A stretch of 64,000 bases of DNA from Parvibaculum sp. (lineage in GTDB: Bacteria; Pseudomonadota; Alphaproteobacteria; Parvibaculales; Parvibaculaceae): positions 992,001 through 1,056,000 of the forward strand of contig JAUSMV010000030.1 of the NCBI GenBank assembly GCA_030645235.1. Reading direction: 5' to 3'. Made by a program: the position numbers and the translations under genes. Of this stretch, positions 17,379 to 25,636 are shown in pieces (position 1 is the first letter of the stretch; the number at the start of each line of letters is the position of its first letter). A model generated the notes under the pieces. It was not told the DNA's origin and did no database searches. It saw nothing but the letters and a program-made list of their open reading frames with translations.

Positions 17379-17494
17379 CCCTCCCCCCTTGAGGGGGAGG
17401 AGGGAACGCGAAGCGTTCCGGGAGGGGGGTAAACCGCAAATTCTGCACTTGCCGCTTACCCCCCTCCCTAACCCTCCCCCTCAAGGGGGGAGGG
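17379..17494. repeat. Nested inverted-repeat intergenic element
   Basis: Two arms form an inverted repeat. A 22-bp block at 17379-17400 (CCCTCCCCCC-TTGA-GGGGGAGG) recurs inverted at 17473-17494, and a block GGAGGGGGGTAA at 17421-17432 recurs inverted at 17456-17467. Each 22-bp block is itself a hairpin. The left arm carries an extra small palindrome AACGC-GAA-GCGTT (17405-17417) where the right arm has five bases. The element fills the gap between the SOI-like gene and the AraC gene. It looks like a dispersed palindromic repeat and may terminate transcription. Confidence 0.8.
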
Positions 17495-17566
17495 AAATAA
17501 CACTTTGGCAGAAAATGCTTCTTCTTTGGCATTTCTGCCATGAGGCGGCGGGGTTAGGCTTGGGCC

Positions 17567-18622
17567 ATGAACATTCATGCGCCCGATCACTCCCCCGCCC
17601 CGCCTGCCCCGCCCCTGCGGGTGATGATGCTCGGCTTTGACGACGCGCAGATCCTCGACATTGCGGGGCCGGTGCAGCTTTTCACCGCCGCCTTGCGCGC
17701 CGACGAGACGCCGCATTACGCCGTCGAGCTCATCGCCAAAGTGAAGGGGCCGATGGTGACGACGAGCGGTCTCACGCTTTATGCGGCGCGTGGTTTTGAC
17801 GAGATCAGCGACGATGATCTCGCAGGTCTCGATACGTTTCTCATCTCAGGCGGACAGGGTACGCGGGCACTTCAGCATGACGAGGCGACGCTCGCTTTCA
17901 TCAGACGGGTCCACGCCCGTGCCCGGCGCACGGCGTCGATTTGCACCGGCGCTATTTTGCTCGCCGCTGCCGGTCTCCTTGACGGCAAGTCCGCAACAAC
18001 GCATTGGGCCTATGCGCCAAAGCTTGCGCGCGACTATCCGAACGTGCAGGTCGATGGCGATGCGATTTTCACGCGCGCGGGAAATATGTTCACCTCGGCG
18101 GGCGTTACCGCAGGCATGGACCTTGCGCTGGCGCTCATCGAAGATGATCTTGGCCGCGACACGGCGCTCGCCATCGCGCGCTATCATGTGATGTATCTGA
18201 TGCGACCGGGCGGGCAATCGCAATATTCAGCACAGCTTGCCGCGCAGGCGGTTGACGATGAACGCATTGCGCAAGTGTGCTCCTACATTATCGACAATCC
18301 GCGCGCTGATCTCACCGTGCCGCATCTGGCCGGCATCGCCCGCATGTCGGAGCGCAACTTTGCACGGCGCTTTGCCGAGAATGCCGCGATGACACCTGCG
18401 CTCTTTGTCGAGCGTGCAAGGCTTGATGAGGCCCGCCGTCGCTTGTCGGATGCCCGTGTGCCGCTCGAACGTGTGGCGCATGAAGCGGGCTTCGGACAGG
18501 CCGAACGGATGCGCCGCGCTTTCCTGAAACATCTCGGCGTCACGCCCAACCGCTACCGCGAACGCTTTCGCACCACACGCCGCCCCACAACGCTTTTGCA
18601 GGACATGAGCCATGACATCTAA
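17567..18622 (+). CDS. GlxA family AraC-type regulator with DJ-1/PfpI N-terminal domain
   Basis: A 351-residue transcription factor. Residues ~18-200 form a DJ-1/PfpI (GATase1-like) ligand-binding domain with Cys126 in the elbow SICTGAILLA. Residues ~240-335 form two AraC HTH motifs (LTVPHLAGIARMSERNFARRF and VPLERVAHEAGFGQAERMRRAF). GlxA-type regulators sense metabolites, and several control catabolism of amino acids, nitriles or betaines. Its 3' end overlaps by 11 nt the start of a homologous stand-alone DJ-1/PfpI gene, implying a common function and translational coupling. The target genes are unknown; the downstream hydrolase/hotdog cluster is a candidate. Confidence 0.9.
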   Translation: MNIHAPDHSPAPPAPPLRVMMLGFDDAQILDIAGPVQLFTAALRADETPHYAVELIAKVKGPMVTTSGLTLYAARGFDEISDDDLAGLDTFLISGGQGTRALQHDEATLAFIRRVHARARRTASICTGAILLAAAGLLDGKSATTHWAYAPKLARDYPNVQVDGDAIFTRAGNMFTSAGVTAGMDLALALIEDDLGRDTALAIARYHVMYLMRPGGQSQYSAQLAAQAVDDERIAQVCSYIIDNPRADLTVPHLAGIARMSERNFARRFAENAAMTPALFVERARLDEARRRLSDARVPLERVAHEAGFGQAERMRRAFLKHLGVTPNRYRERFRTTRRPTTLLQDMSHDI

Positions 18623-19247
18623 GCCCCACACAGCCGAACGCACCATTGGCATTTTGCTTTTTGATGATGCGGAGGAATTGGATTTCGTCGGGCCTTATGA
18701 GGTCTTCACGATGTCGAATGAAATGTATGGCTATGCGGGCTCAAAGCAGCGTGACAAGGTGGTGCTGATTTCCGAGACGGGCGCAACCGTCACCTGCGCC
18801 AAGGGCATGCGCGTTGAAGCCCATTGCTCATTTGAGAACGCGCCGAAGCTCGACGTGCTGCTCATTCCCGGCGGTCAGGGCACGCGGGCCGAGATCAATA
18901 ACAAGCCTTTGATGGACTGGGTTGTGAAAGTCGCCGCCACCTGCGAATGGGTGACGAGCGTTTGCACCGGCTCGCTCATTCTCACCGCTGCCGGTCCCGC
19001 CAAGGGCAAGCGCGTCACCACGCATTGGGCCTTCATCGATACGCTGCGCGCGCGCAATGAAGCCTCCAAAGTGCTCGACAAGGTGCGTTATGTGCGCGAC
19101 GGCAATGTGCTCACCGCTGCCGGTGTCTCGGCCGGTATCGACATGGCGCTGTGGCTCACAGGACAATTGCATGGCGAGGATCACGCGCGCACGACGCAAC
19201 TCGGCATGCAATATGACCCCGCCCCGCCTTATGCGGCAGCGGTCTGA
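18612..19247 (+). CDS. DJ-1/PfpI family protein (isonitrile hydratase-like)
   Basis: A 211-residue DJ-1/PfpI domain protein with a conserved acidic residue in EELDFVGP (near residue 17) and the nucleophilic Cys in SVCTGSLILTAAG (near 119). This set resembles isonitrile hydratase (InhA), which hydrates isonitriles to N-substituted formamides using Asp17 and Cys101. It is also similar to the ligand domain of the overlapping upstream AraC regulator, suggesting that enzyme and sensor arose by duplication and recognise related molecules. The true substrate is unknown; glyoxalase III- or amidase-like activity is an alternative. Confidence 0.8.
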   Translation: MTSKPHTAERTIGILLFDDAEELDFVGPYEVFTMSNEMYGYAGSKQRDKVVLISETGATVTCAKGMRVEAHCSFENAPKLDVLLIPGGQGTRAEINNKPLMDWVVKVAATCEWVTSVCTGSLILTAAGPAKGKRVTTHWAFIDTLRARNEASKVLDKVRYVRDGNVLTAAGVSAGIDMALWLTGQLHGEDHARTTQLGMQYDPAPPYAAAV

Positions 19248-19322
19248 TACAGGCAACATGCATTAGACGGCGCGGGGAAAATCCGGTCTAATCCGCGGCA
19301 AAACCCATTGGGAGAGCCCGCG

Positions 19323-20285
19323 ATGACCAAGACCCCGTTTGACCCTGCCCTGTTTCGTGCCGATGCCATATCGGCTGAAACCAACGGCATCAACAATGCA
19401 ATCATGCAAATGATGGCCGGTGCACCTGAATGGTGGGACGCAGGCGCCGCTGCCGCACGCAAGGACCGCGCCGAGGGCAAGGGCCCGTTTCCGGCACCCG
19501 TTCTCTCGCCTGACGCGCGCACCATCGAAATCGCGGGCGTCGGCGGCGTCAAAGTGCCCTTGCGCATCATCGCGCCGAAAAACCCGACAGGCGTCTATCT
19601 CCATTGCCATGGCGGCGGCTGGGTGCTGGGGGCGGCAAACCAGCAGGACCCGATGCTGGAACGCATCATCAAACATACAGGCATGGCCTGTGTCAGCGTT
19701 GAATATCGCCTGGCACCCGAACATCCCTATCCCGCCGGACCCGATGATTGCGAGGCGGCGGCCCTTTGGCTCGTCAAAAATGCGAAAGCGGAATTCGGCA
19801 CGGACATTCTCACCATCGGCGGCGAAAGTGCGGGCGGGCATCTTGCCGCCGTCACGATCCTGCGGATGCGCGACAAGCACAATTACAAAGGCTTCAAAGG
19901 CGCCAACCTTGTCTTTGGTGCGTTTGATCTTTCGATGACGCCGAGCCAGAAGCATTTTGGTAACGAACGTCTTGTGCTGCGCACGGTTGACATGGAAAAA
20001 TTCTACGACGCGTTTCTGGGCGACAAGGTCAAACGCCGCGACCCTGATGTGTCACCGCTTTATGCCCGCCTCCACGACATGCCGCCTGCGCTTTTCACCA
20101 TCGGCACACGCGACGCGCTGATGGATGATTCACTCTTCATGTATGCGCGCTGGATCGCGGCGGGCAACGAAGCCGAGCTTGGCGTCTATCCCGGCGGCGC
20201 GCACGGGTTTGTGGCTTTCCCCGGTGATCTGTCACGCGCGGCCAATGCGGCGCAGGATGCGTTCCTCAAGCGCGTCATTGGTTGA
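19323..20285 (+). CDS. Alpha/beta hydrolase, hormone-sensitive-lipase type
   Basis: A 320-residue esterase/lipase of bacterial family IV. It has the oxyanion-hole CHGGGWVLG, the catalytic Ser in GGESAGGHL, an acidic residue in [10 protein letters not shown], and His in GGAHGF. It hydrolyses carboxylic esters of unknown identity. ATG 19323 was preferred over a TTG at 19308 because GGGAGAG stands just upstream. The stop is 4 nt before the first of three double-hotdog genes, so the hydrolase and thioesterases probably form one operon, perhaps acting in sequence on an ester and its CoA derivative. Confidence 0.88.
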   Translation: MTKTPFDPALFRADAISAETNGINNAIMQMMAGAPEWWDAGAAAARKDRAEGKGPFPAPVLSPDARTIEIAGVGGVKVPLRIIAPKNPTGVYLHCHGGGWVLGAANQQDPMLERIIKHTGMACVSVEYRLAPEHPYPAGPDDCEAAALWLVKNAKAEFGTDILTIGGESAGGHLAAVTILRMRDKHNYKGFKGANLVFGAFDLSMTPSQKHFGNERLVLRTVDMEKFYDAFLGDKVKRRDPDVSPLYARLHDMPPALFTIGTRDALMDDSLFMYARWIAAGNEAELGVYPGGAHGFVAFPGDLSRAANAAQDAFLKRVIG

Positions 20286-20289
20286 TCCG

Positions 20290-21228
20290 ATGCCGCTCGA
20301 CAAGGATGGATATTTTCCGAGCTTTCGCGGCTCGGTCAATACATGGGAATGCGACGACAATGCCCATATGAATGTGCAGTTCTATGTCGCGCGCGCGTCG
20401 GATGGTGCGTTCTTTTTGCGCCATGAGCTGGGCCTTGCGCCATCGGCGATCCGCGCCTCAAACCGCACGATGATTGCGCTCGAAGAGCATTATCGCTTTC
20501 ACCGAGAGCTTTTTGCAGGCGACATGATTTCGATGCGCACGCGCCTGATCGACATGCGCGAGAAAACTTTGGTCGTGTTGCATGAGCTGGTGAATGAAGG
20601 CACAGGAGAGCTCTCGGCCAGCGTGGTCGCGGTCAGCGCCTCTTTCGACACTGAGACGCGCAGGCTCGTGCCATGGGAGGCGGACACGCTCGCCAAGGGT
20701 CGTGCGCTGATCGGCCCGCTGCCGGACTATGCCGAAGCGCGGTCGGTGAAGCGCGAGACGCGGCTGGCGGACCTCACGCTGGCCGAGGCTGAGGCGCGCG
20801 GCTTTATCGAGATTTATCGCGGCGCGGTCCATCCCCAGCATTGCGACCAGTTCGGCCATATGGGCACGCAGCATTATATTGCGCGCTATTCGGACGGGTC
20901 AGGCCATCTCTGGCAGGGTCTGGGGCTGGAAAAGAGCCGCCTCATTGCCGAGCGGCGCGGCAGCGTGGTGCTCGAACAGCGGTTGAACTATATTCGCGAG
21001 GTCCTGTCGGGCGATATTCTGATCGTGAAATCGGCGCTGATCGAAGTGGCCCCCAAGACGATCCGCATGTGTCATTTCATGTTCAACGGCGAGACAGGTT
21101 TGCTCGCCGCCACCAGCGAAGTCATCGCCGTGCTGCTCGATCTCGATACACGCCGCGCGGTGAATTTTTCAGACGCCGAGCGCGCGCGGCTTGAAACCCA
21201 TATCCGTTCGGTTGCGAAAGTAGCGTGA
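20290..21228 (+). CDS. Double-hotdog acyl-CoA thioesterase-like protein, copy 1
   Basis: A 312-residue protein made of two 4HBT-type hotdog halves. Each half starts with the family motif around a catalytic Asp: N-half ECDDNAHMNVQFYVARASDG (near residue 20) and C-half CDQFGHMGTQHYIARYSDG (near 187). Each continues with an LEEHYRFHREL or LEQRLNYIREV strand and a C-terminal strand. It likely cleaves acyl-CoA or acts on a 4-hydroxybenzoyl-CoA-like thioester; the substrate is unknown. Its stop codon overlaps the next start (TGATG). It is the first of three tandem homologous genes behind an HSL-type hydrolase. Confidence 0.83.
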   Translation: MPLDKDGYFPSFRGSVNTWECDDNAHMNVQFYVARASDGAFFLRHELGLAPSAIRASNRTMIALEEHYRFHRELFAGDMISMRTRLIDMREKTLVVLHELVNEGTGELSASVVAVSASFDTETRRLVPWEADTLAKGRALIGPLPDYAEARSVKRETRLADLTLAEAEARGFIEIYRGAVHPQHCDQFGHMGTQHYIARYSDGSGHLWQGLGLEKSRLIAERRGSVVLEQRLNYIREVLSGDILIVKSALIEVAPKTIRMCHFMFNGETGLLAATSEVIAVLLDLDTRRAVNFSDAERARLETHIRSVAKVA

Positions 21229-22133
21229 TGACAACCAATATGATCGATACGTTTCGCGGCTATGTCTCGGTGCAGGAATGCGACGAGATGGGGCATATGA
21301 ACATTCAGCATTATATCGCCAAGACATCGGACTCGTCCTTTCATCTGCGCGATGCGCTGGGCCTCTCGGCGTCGGATCAGGTGACAAGCGGGCTTGGCTA
21401 TGTCGCGCTTGAACATCACATCCGTTTTCACCGTGAGCTGCGCGTCAGTGATCTCGTCGGCGTGCGCGCCGGCATTGTCGAGACGGGCAACAGGACGCTC
21501 ATCAAATATCAGGAAATGCGCGAGCTGCTGGATGACCGGCTCGCGGCCACCTTTGTTGTCACTTGCGGCTGTCTTGACCTCAATACGCGAAGGCTTACCC
21601 CATGGCCCGATGCGGCGCAGGCGAAGATGGCGGAGATCACAACTGCATTGCCCGACTATGCGCAACCGCGCGGGCTGCCGCCCGCCGCGATGGCGCGCAA
21701 TGTCTCACGTGAGCGCGCTGATGCCGACAATATGTTTGAGAGCAACCGCTCGGCTGTGAACCCGTGGGAATGTGATACCAACGATCACATGAATGCGCGC
21801 TTCATCATGTCGCGTTTTTCCGATGCGCAGGGACATATGTGGGCCGCCGCCGGTCTCGGCCGTCATGATCAGGCGGCGCTGGGGCTTGCGACCGCAACGG
21901 TTGAAATGCGGTTGATCTATTTCAGCGAGCTCAATGCGGGCGATACGCTTTATGTGCGCACGGGGCTTGTCGAAGCAGCGGAGAAAACGCTGCGCTATCG
22001 CCACTGGATGTTTAATGCCAAAACCCATGCGCCGGTTTGCGCCGCTGAAGGTTTGGGCCTTTTGTTCAGCCGTGAAACGCGCAAGGCGGTCGCGATCCCC
22101 GCGCAGGTCGCCAAGCGTTTCCGTGCTGTTTGA
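21228..22133 (+). CDS. Double-hotdog acyl-CoA thioesterase-like protein, copy 2
   Basis: A 301-residue protein homologous to copies 1 and 3, again with two 4HBT halves. The N-half motif is ECDEMGHMNIQHYIAKTSD (near 19) and the C-half motif is ECDTNDHMNARFIMSRFSD (near 179). Both halves keep the Asp...His-Met-Asn pattern and so may be active. ATG 21228 overlaps the stop of copy 1; a GTG three bases upstream is less likely. The halves are about as different from each other as from the other copies, so duplication within the gene preceded duplication of the gene (inference). Confidence 0.83.
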   Translation: MTTNMIDTFRGYVSVQECDEMGHMNIQHYIAKTSDSSFHLRDALGLSASDQVTSGLGYVALEHHIRFHRELRVSDLVGVRAGIVETGNRTLIKYQEMRELLDDRLAATFVVTCGCLDLNTRRLTPWPDAAQAKMAEITTALPDYAQPRGLPPAAMARNVSRERADADNMFESNRSAVNPWECDTNDHMNARFIMSRFSDAQGHMWAAAGLGRHDQAALGLATATVEMRLIYFSELNAGDTLYVRTGLVEAAEKTLRYRHWMFNAKTHAPVCAAEGLGLLFSRETRKAVAIPAQVAKRFRAV

Positions 22134-22159
22134 TTTTGTTTTTGATTTGAGGATTTCCG

Positions 22160-23080
22160 ATGGCTGAGATGATTGATGTGGCGCGCTCCAGCGTACAGAC
22201 GTGGCAGTCCGACCAGATGGGGCACATGAATGTGCAATTCTATCTGGAACAGGCAACGCACGGCCTCGCCGCGCTTGCCGTGCATCTCGGGCTGGGCCCG
22301 CGTTTCATCGCAGCGGAAAACGTCAAACTCCTTGCGCGCGAGCATCATGTGCGGTTTCTGCGTGAGCAGCGCCCCGGTGCGCCGATCACGGTGCGCGCGG
22401 GTGTGCTGACGGTGCAGGATTATGGCCTGCGTGCTTATTTTGAGATGTACAACACAGTCTCGGAAGAAGTCGCGGCGACCTTTGCCGTCGATGTTGAATT
22501 GCTCGACGTCGATAGCCGCGAGACAAAGCCGATCCCCGCCCGCGCCAAGGCGGCGGCGAAAGCCCTCATTATCGAATTGCCCGCGCATGGCGCACCGCGC
22601 GGGCTCGAGATTTATCCGCCGCGCGAGGCACCGACGCTCAGTGAAGCCGAAGCGATGAAACTCGTTTTCACATGGCAGGGCGAAGTGCTGGCCGATCAAT
22701 GCGACGAGCAGGGCTTCCTCCTGCCGCGTCATTTCATGGGCTATGTGTCGGACGCCATTCCCAATCTGCTCGGCAAAACACGCGGCGACGACCGTTCGCA
22801 AAATTCAAAGGTCGGCGGCGCGGCGCTCGAATATCGTTTTCATTATCACGCCTATCCCAAAGCCGGTGACGTGCTGACGCTCAGGAGCGGTCTGAAGATG
22901 GTGGGACCGAAGACTTATATTTGGGGCCATTGGCTCTTTGATCTTGAAACCGGCAAGTCGGTGGCCACCGCCGAAGCCGTGGCGATTGCGCTTGATCTCG
23001 AAACGCGCAAAGCCATTCCCATTCCCGAAGAGATGCGCCTACGGCTTGAAGCGATGGTCGCGCCGGGTCTCGGCGTCTGA
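22160..23080 (+). CDS. Double-hotdog acyl-CoA thioesterase-like protein, copy 3 with degenerate C-terminal half
   Basis: A 306-residue homologue of the two preceding proteins. The N-half has the intact motif QSDQMGHMNVQFYLEQ (near 18). In the C-half the motif reads QCDEQGFLLPRHFMGY (near 180), where the His-Met-Asn triplet is replaced by Phe-Leu-Leu, so this half is probably structural. A GAGGAT ribosome-binding site precedes ATG 22160, 26 nt after copy 2. It is the last gene of the cluster and is followed by a palindromic element at 23108-23200. Confidence 0.8.
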   Translation: MAEMIDVARSSVQTWQSDQMGHMNVQFYLEQATHGLAALAVHLGLGPRFIAAENVKLLAREHHVRFLREQRPGAPITVRAGVLTVQDYGLRAYFEMYNTVSEEVAATFAVDVELLDVDSRETKPIPARAKAAAKALIIELPAHGAPRGLEIYPPREAPTLSEAEAMKLVFTWQGEVLADQCDEQGFLLPRHFMGYVSDAIPNLLGKTRGDDRSQNSKVGGAALEYRFHYHAYPKAGDVLTLRSGLKMVGPKTYIWGHWLFDLETGKSVATAEAVAIALDLETRKAIPIPEEMRLRLEAMVAPGLGV

Positions 23081-23107
23081 GTTCCGCGCTCCCCGCATCC
23101 CCCCTAT

Positions 23108-23200
23108 CCGTCATGGCCGGACTTGATCCGGCCATCCACGTCTTTGGTGTCTGAGATTAGGGCAAGACGTGGATACGCGGGTCAAGCCCGCGCATGACGG
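23108..23200. repeat. Cruciform intergenic repeat (Rhizobiales-type palindrome)
   Basis: A 93-bp element with outer ends CCGTCATG/CATGACGG, an inner stem CATCCACGTCTT/AAGACGTGGAT, and two side hairpins GCCGGACTTGATCCGGC and CGCGGGTCAAGCCCGCG. This arrangement matches the common 'CGTCATGGCCGG...CATGACG' intergenic repeats of Rhizobiales and relatives. It lies between the convergent copy-3 thioesterase and the 89-residue unknown gene and may terminate both. Confidence 0.85.
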
Positions 23201-23203
23201 CAA

Positions 23204-23473
23204 TTATAATGCCTGCTTCGCATTGAGCCGCCTTGCCCGGATGATGAACCCGCGCGCGCCGGTTATGCGCTGCAAGGTCTTCATGCCGCGCACCAGCGGG
23301 TAAATCCGCTCCATGTCATGCAGCTTATGCGCTTCTGAGGCGGCGGCGCGGGTCACATTGTAAAGCGCCAGCAATTCCTCATTGCTCATCGCGTGCAAGG
23401 TCTCTTCCTTGGCGGCGCGGTTCGCGTCAGGATCGTCGAAAGTCAGGGGCTGTTGCGGTTCAGGCTTTTGCAT
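23204..23473 (-). CDS. Hypothetical protein, 89 aa
   Basis: A small, charged, soluble protein that I do not recognise. It has an acidic N-terminus (FDDPDANRAAKEETLHAMSNEELLALYN), a predicted helical centre, and a basic C-terminus (RGFIIRARRLNAKQAL). No signal peptide or membrane segment is seen. Codon use is like the neighbours. It diverges from the acyl-CoA dehydrogenase at 23515 by only 41 bp and is convergent with the thioesterase cluster. It may be real because its composition and length are coherent, but no function can be assigned. Confidence 0.55.
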   Translation of the reverse strand: MQKPEPQQPLTFDDPDANRAAKEETLHAMSNEELLALYNVTRAAASEAHKLHDMERIYPLVRGMKTLQRITGARGFIIRARRLNAKQAL

Positions 23474-23514
23474 GGTGAGCTAGATTAGCGACAAAAGAAT
23501 TTTGGGGAAACCAA

Positions 23515-24681
23515 ATGACCGGCTTTCTTGATCCTTACCTCAAAGACGATGAACGCGCGGTGCTTGACCGCGCGCGAGGCTTTGGCCAGCGCGTGATGCG
23601 ACCCAATGCGGACCATTGGGAAAGAGGCATGAGTGTGATCGAGGGCATGCACGCGGCGGCGCATGAAGGCCTGCTGCGCCTCGAAGTGCCCCATTCTTTG
23701 GGCGGGCTCGGACATCGTTATCTTTTGAAGCTCGCCATGACCGAAGCCCTGTCGCGTATCGACATGGCTTTCACCTTCGCGATGATCAACACGCAGAATG
23801 TCGCCGCACGGCTCTCGTATAGCAAGACGCGCGCGCATCTTGAAACTCTGGTGCCGGCCCTCACACGTGGCGATCTCTTCGGCGCGACGGCCTTGAGCGA
23901 ACCCAATGCCGGATCAGATTTCGCGGGCATCAAAACTTCCGCGACGAAGGTTGACGGCGGCTGGGTGCTCAATGGTGAGAAGGGCTGGATCACCAATGCG
24001 ACGATTGCCGACCTGTTCATTACCTATGTGCAGACAGATCCATCGGCGGGCTGGCGCGGCATTGCCTGTTTTCTGGTTGATGGCCGCAAGGCGGGTTTCA
24101 CGCGTGTGGCCCCCTATGATATTTTCGGCGGACGTGCGATCGGCGTCGGCGGTTTCAAGCTCGACAATTATTTTGCGGGTGAGGATGATCTCCTCGCGCC
24201 CGCGGGTGAGGCCTTCAAACTCGCGATGCAGGGCGTCAACGGCGCGCGCGTTTATGTGGCCGCCATGTGCGCCGGTCTTCTCGCCGCGAGCCTTGAGACA
24301 GCGGTGGATTACGGGGCAGAGCGTCAGGCCTTCGGCAAGGCGCTCATCAAGCATCAGGGATTGGCGTGGTCGCTCAGTGATGTGGCGACGGACCTCACGG
24401 CCCTGCGCGCATTGACACGGGATGCGGGACTGCTGATTGATGCGCAAAAAGACGCGGTGATGGCGGCAGCGCAGGCAAAATCATTCTCCGGTCGCGTGAG
24501 CGTGGCAGGCGTCACAGCCTGCATTCAGGCGATGGGCGCAGCGGGTCTGCGCACAGAGCATGGGCTTGGACGGCATCTCAGCGCGGCGAAAATTGCAGCC
24601 TTCACCGATGGCTCAAGCGAAATGATGAGCGAGCGCATTGCGGCGGGGCTCACCGCCTCGTTCGGCTCTACTCGCTCGTAA
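23515..24681 (+). CDS. Acyl-CoA dehydrogenase family protein with altered catalytic-base positions
   Basis: A 388-residue acyl-CoA dehydrogenase fold: N-terminal helices to ~120, FAD motif ATALSEPNAGSDFAGIKT (~120-137), LNGEKGWITNA, and C-terminal helices with YGAERQAFGKAL. At the MCAD-type base position (normally Tyr-Glu-Gly-Thr) it has TDGS, i.e. Asp for Glu, and at the LCAD/IVD-type position (normally Glu-Arg) it has GAR. The usual catalytic Glu is therefore missing, and Asp may replace it. The last 14 bases overlap the 3' end of the convergent hydrolase gene. Confidence 0.85.
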   Translation: MTGFLDPYLKDDERAVLDRARGFGQRVMRPNADHWERGMSVIEGMHAAAHEGLLRLEVPHSLGGLGHRYLLKLAMTEALSRIDMAFTFAMINTQNVAARLSYSKTRAHLETLVPALTRGDLFGATALSEPNAGSDFAGIKTSATKVDGGWVLNGEKGWITNATIADLFITYVQTDPSAGWRGIACFLVDGRKAGFTRVAPYDIFGGRAIGVGGFKLDNYFAGEDDLLAPAGEAFKLAMQGVNGARVYVAAMCAGLLAASLETAVDYGAERQAFGKALIKHQGLAWSLSDVATDLTALRALTRDAGLLIDAQKDAVMAAAQAKSFSGRVSVAGVTACIQAMGAAGLRTEHGLGRHLSAAKIAAFTDGSSEMMSERIAAGLTASFGSTRS

Positions 24682-25600
24682 GTCTGGCATCAAGCGCCAG
24701 CATTTCGCGCCGCACGACATCGGGAAATTCCATCGGCAGAAAATGCGTGGCCTGCCCCAAACGCAAGAGTGTCGCCTCAGGGTCGCGCTCGCCCATGATT
24801 TGCGGCGCAGGTGCACGACAGGTCGAGCCGTGGCCTGCATAAATCAACGTCAGCGGCACTTTGAGTTTGTCGAGCGCTTCCCAAATGTCATGGCCCTGCG
24901 CGCGAAAGTTGGCGGCCTCCCAGGCGGGTGCGCAGGACAACTCGATCTGTCCGTCGTCGCGGTTCACCGTGCCGCCCTCGATATAATCGGCAATCATGTC
25001 GTCGGGCCATGTGCGAAACGCACCGCGTCCCTTATAGGCTTTGGCCATCACGGTGCGGTCGGCAAAGACGGCGCGGCGGCGATCGGCCCCATCGGCAAGC
25101 GCCATCGGTCCGCCTTTTTTGCCCATGAGTTTGGCAAGCAGCATCAGGTAACGCGCGAAACGCGGCACCATCACAGGATCAACAAGAATAAGACCGCGCA
25201 CAAGATCGGGACGTTCGGCCGCGACCATCAGGCTCGTCGCGCCCCCCATCGAATGACCGGCAAGCAGCACAGGGCCGCCGGTCTCGGCAACGAGCGGCTC
25301 CAGAAACGCGATGAGATCATCGCGATAAATATACCAGTTGGCATGCGATGCGGGATCGGCAGGCAGACGCGAGAGCCCGTGGCCGCGCGCGTCCCAGGCC
25401 CGGATGTGGAAATGCTTGGCGAGCGGCGACAGAAGCTGGCGATAGGTCATGCCATTAAAGCCATTGGCATGGGCGAAATGAAGCACAGGCTTTTTGTGCT
25501 CGTCCTTCCATTCGAGGAAAGACACCGCCCCGTCGCTCAGCATCAGGCTGCGGCGCACAGGGGCCACATCGGACAATTTAATCGTTGCTGCTGTCGTCAC
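24668..25600 (-). CDS. Alpha/beta hydrolase
   Basis: A 310-residue alpha/beta hydrolase. It has HANGFNG at the oxyanion strand, DARGHGLS, the nucleophile elbow GHSMGG (Ser near 117), and the catalytic His in QATHFLPME. The strand normally ending in the catalytic Asp reads LIYAGHGSTCRAP, with no acid at the expected place, so the third triad member is unclear. It is a soluble esterase or lipase of unknown substrate. It follows the larger hydrolase gene at 25637-26818 by 36 nt on the same strand and is likely part of the same operon with the isomerase gene. Confidence 0.82.
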   Translation of the reverse strand: MTTAATIKLSDVAPVRRSLMLSDGAVSFLEWKDEHKKPVLHFAHANGFNGMTYRQLLSPLAKHFHIRAWDARGHGLSRLPADPASHANWYIYRDDLIAFLEPLVAETGGPVLLAGHSMGGATSLMVAAERPDLVRGLILVDPVMVPRFARYLMLLAKLMGKKGGPMALADGADRRRAVFADRTVMAKAYKGRGAFRTWPDDMIADYIEGGTVNRDDGQIELSCAPAWEAANFRAQGHDIWEALDKLKVPLTLIYAGHGSTCRAPAPQIMGERDPEATLLRLGQATHFLPMEFPDVVRREMLALDARLTSE

Positions 25601-25636
25601 GCTTCACACTCTCAGCGATGAGGCGCTCACCCGTCA

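Noticed and set aside
24638-25621. 327-residue plus-strand reading frame
   Set aside because: Antisense to the alpha/beta hydrolase with visible Ser and His motifs; no recognisable protein pattern.
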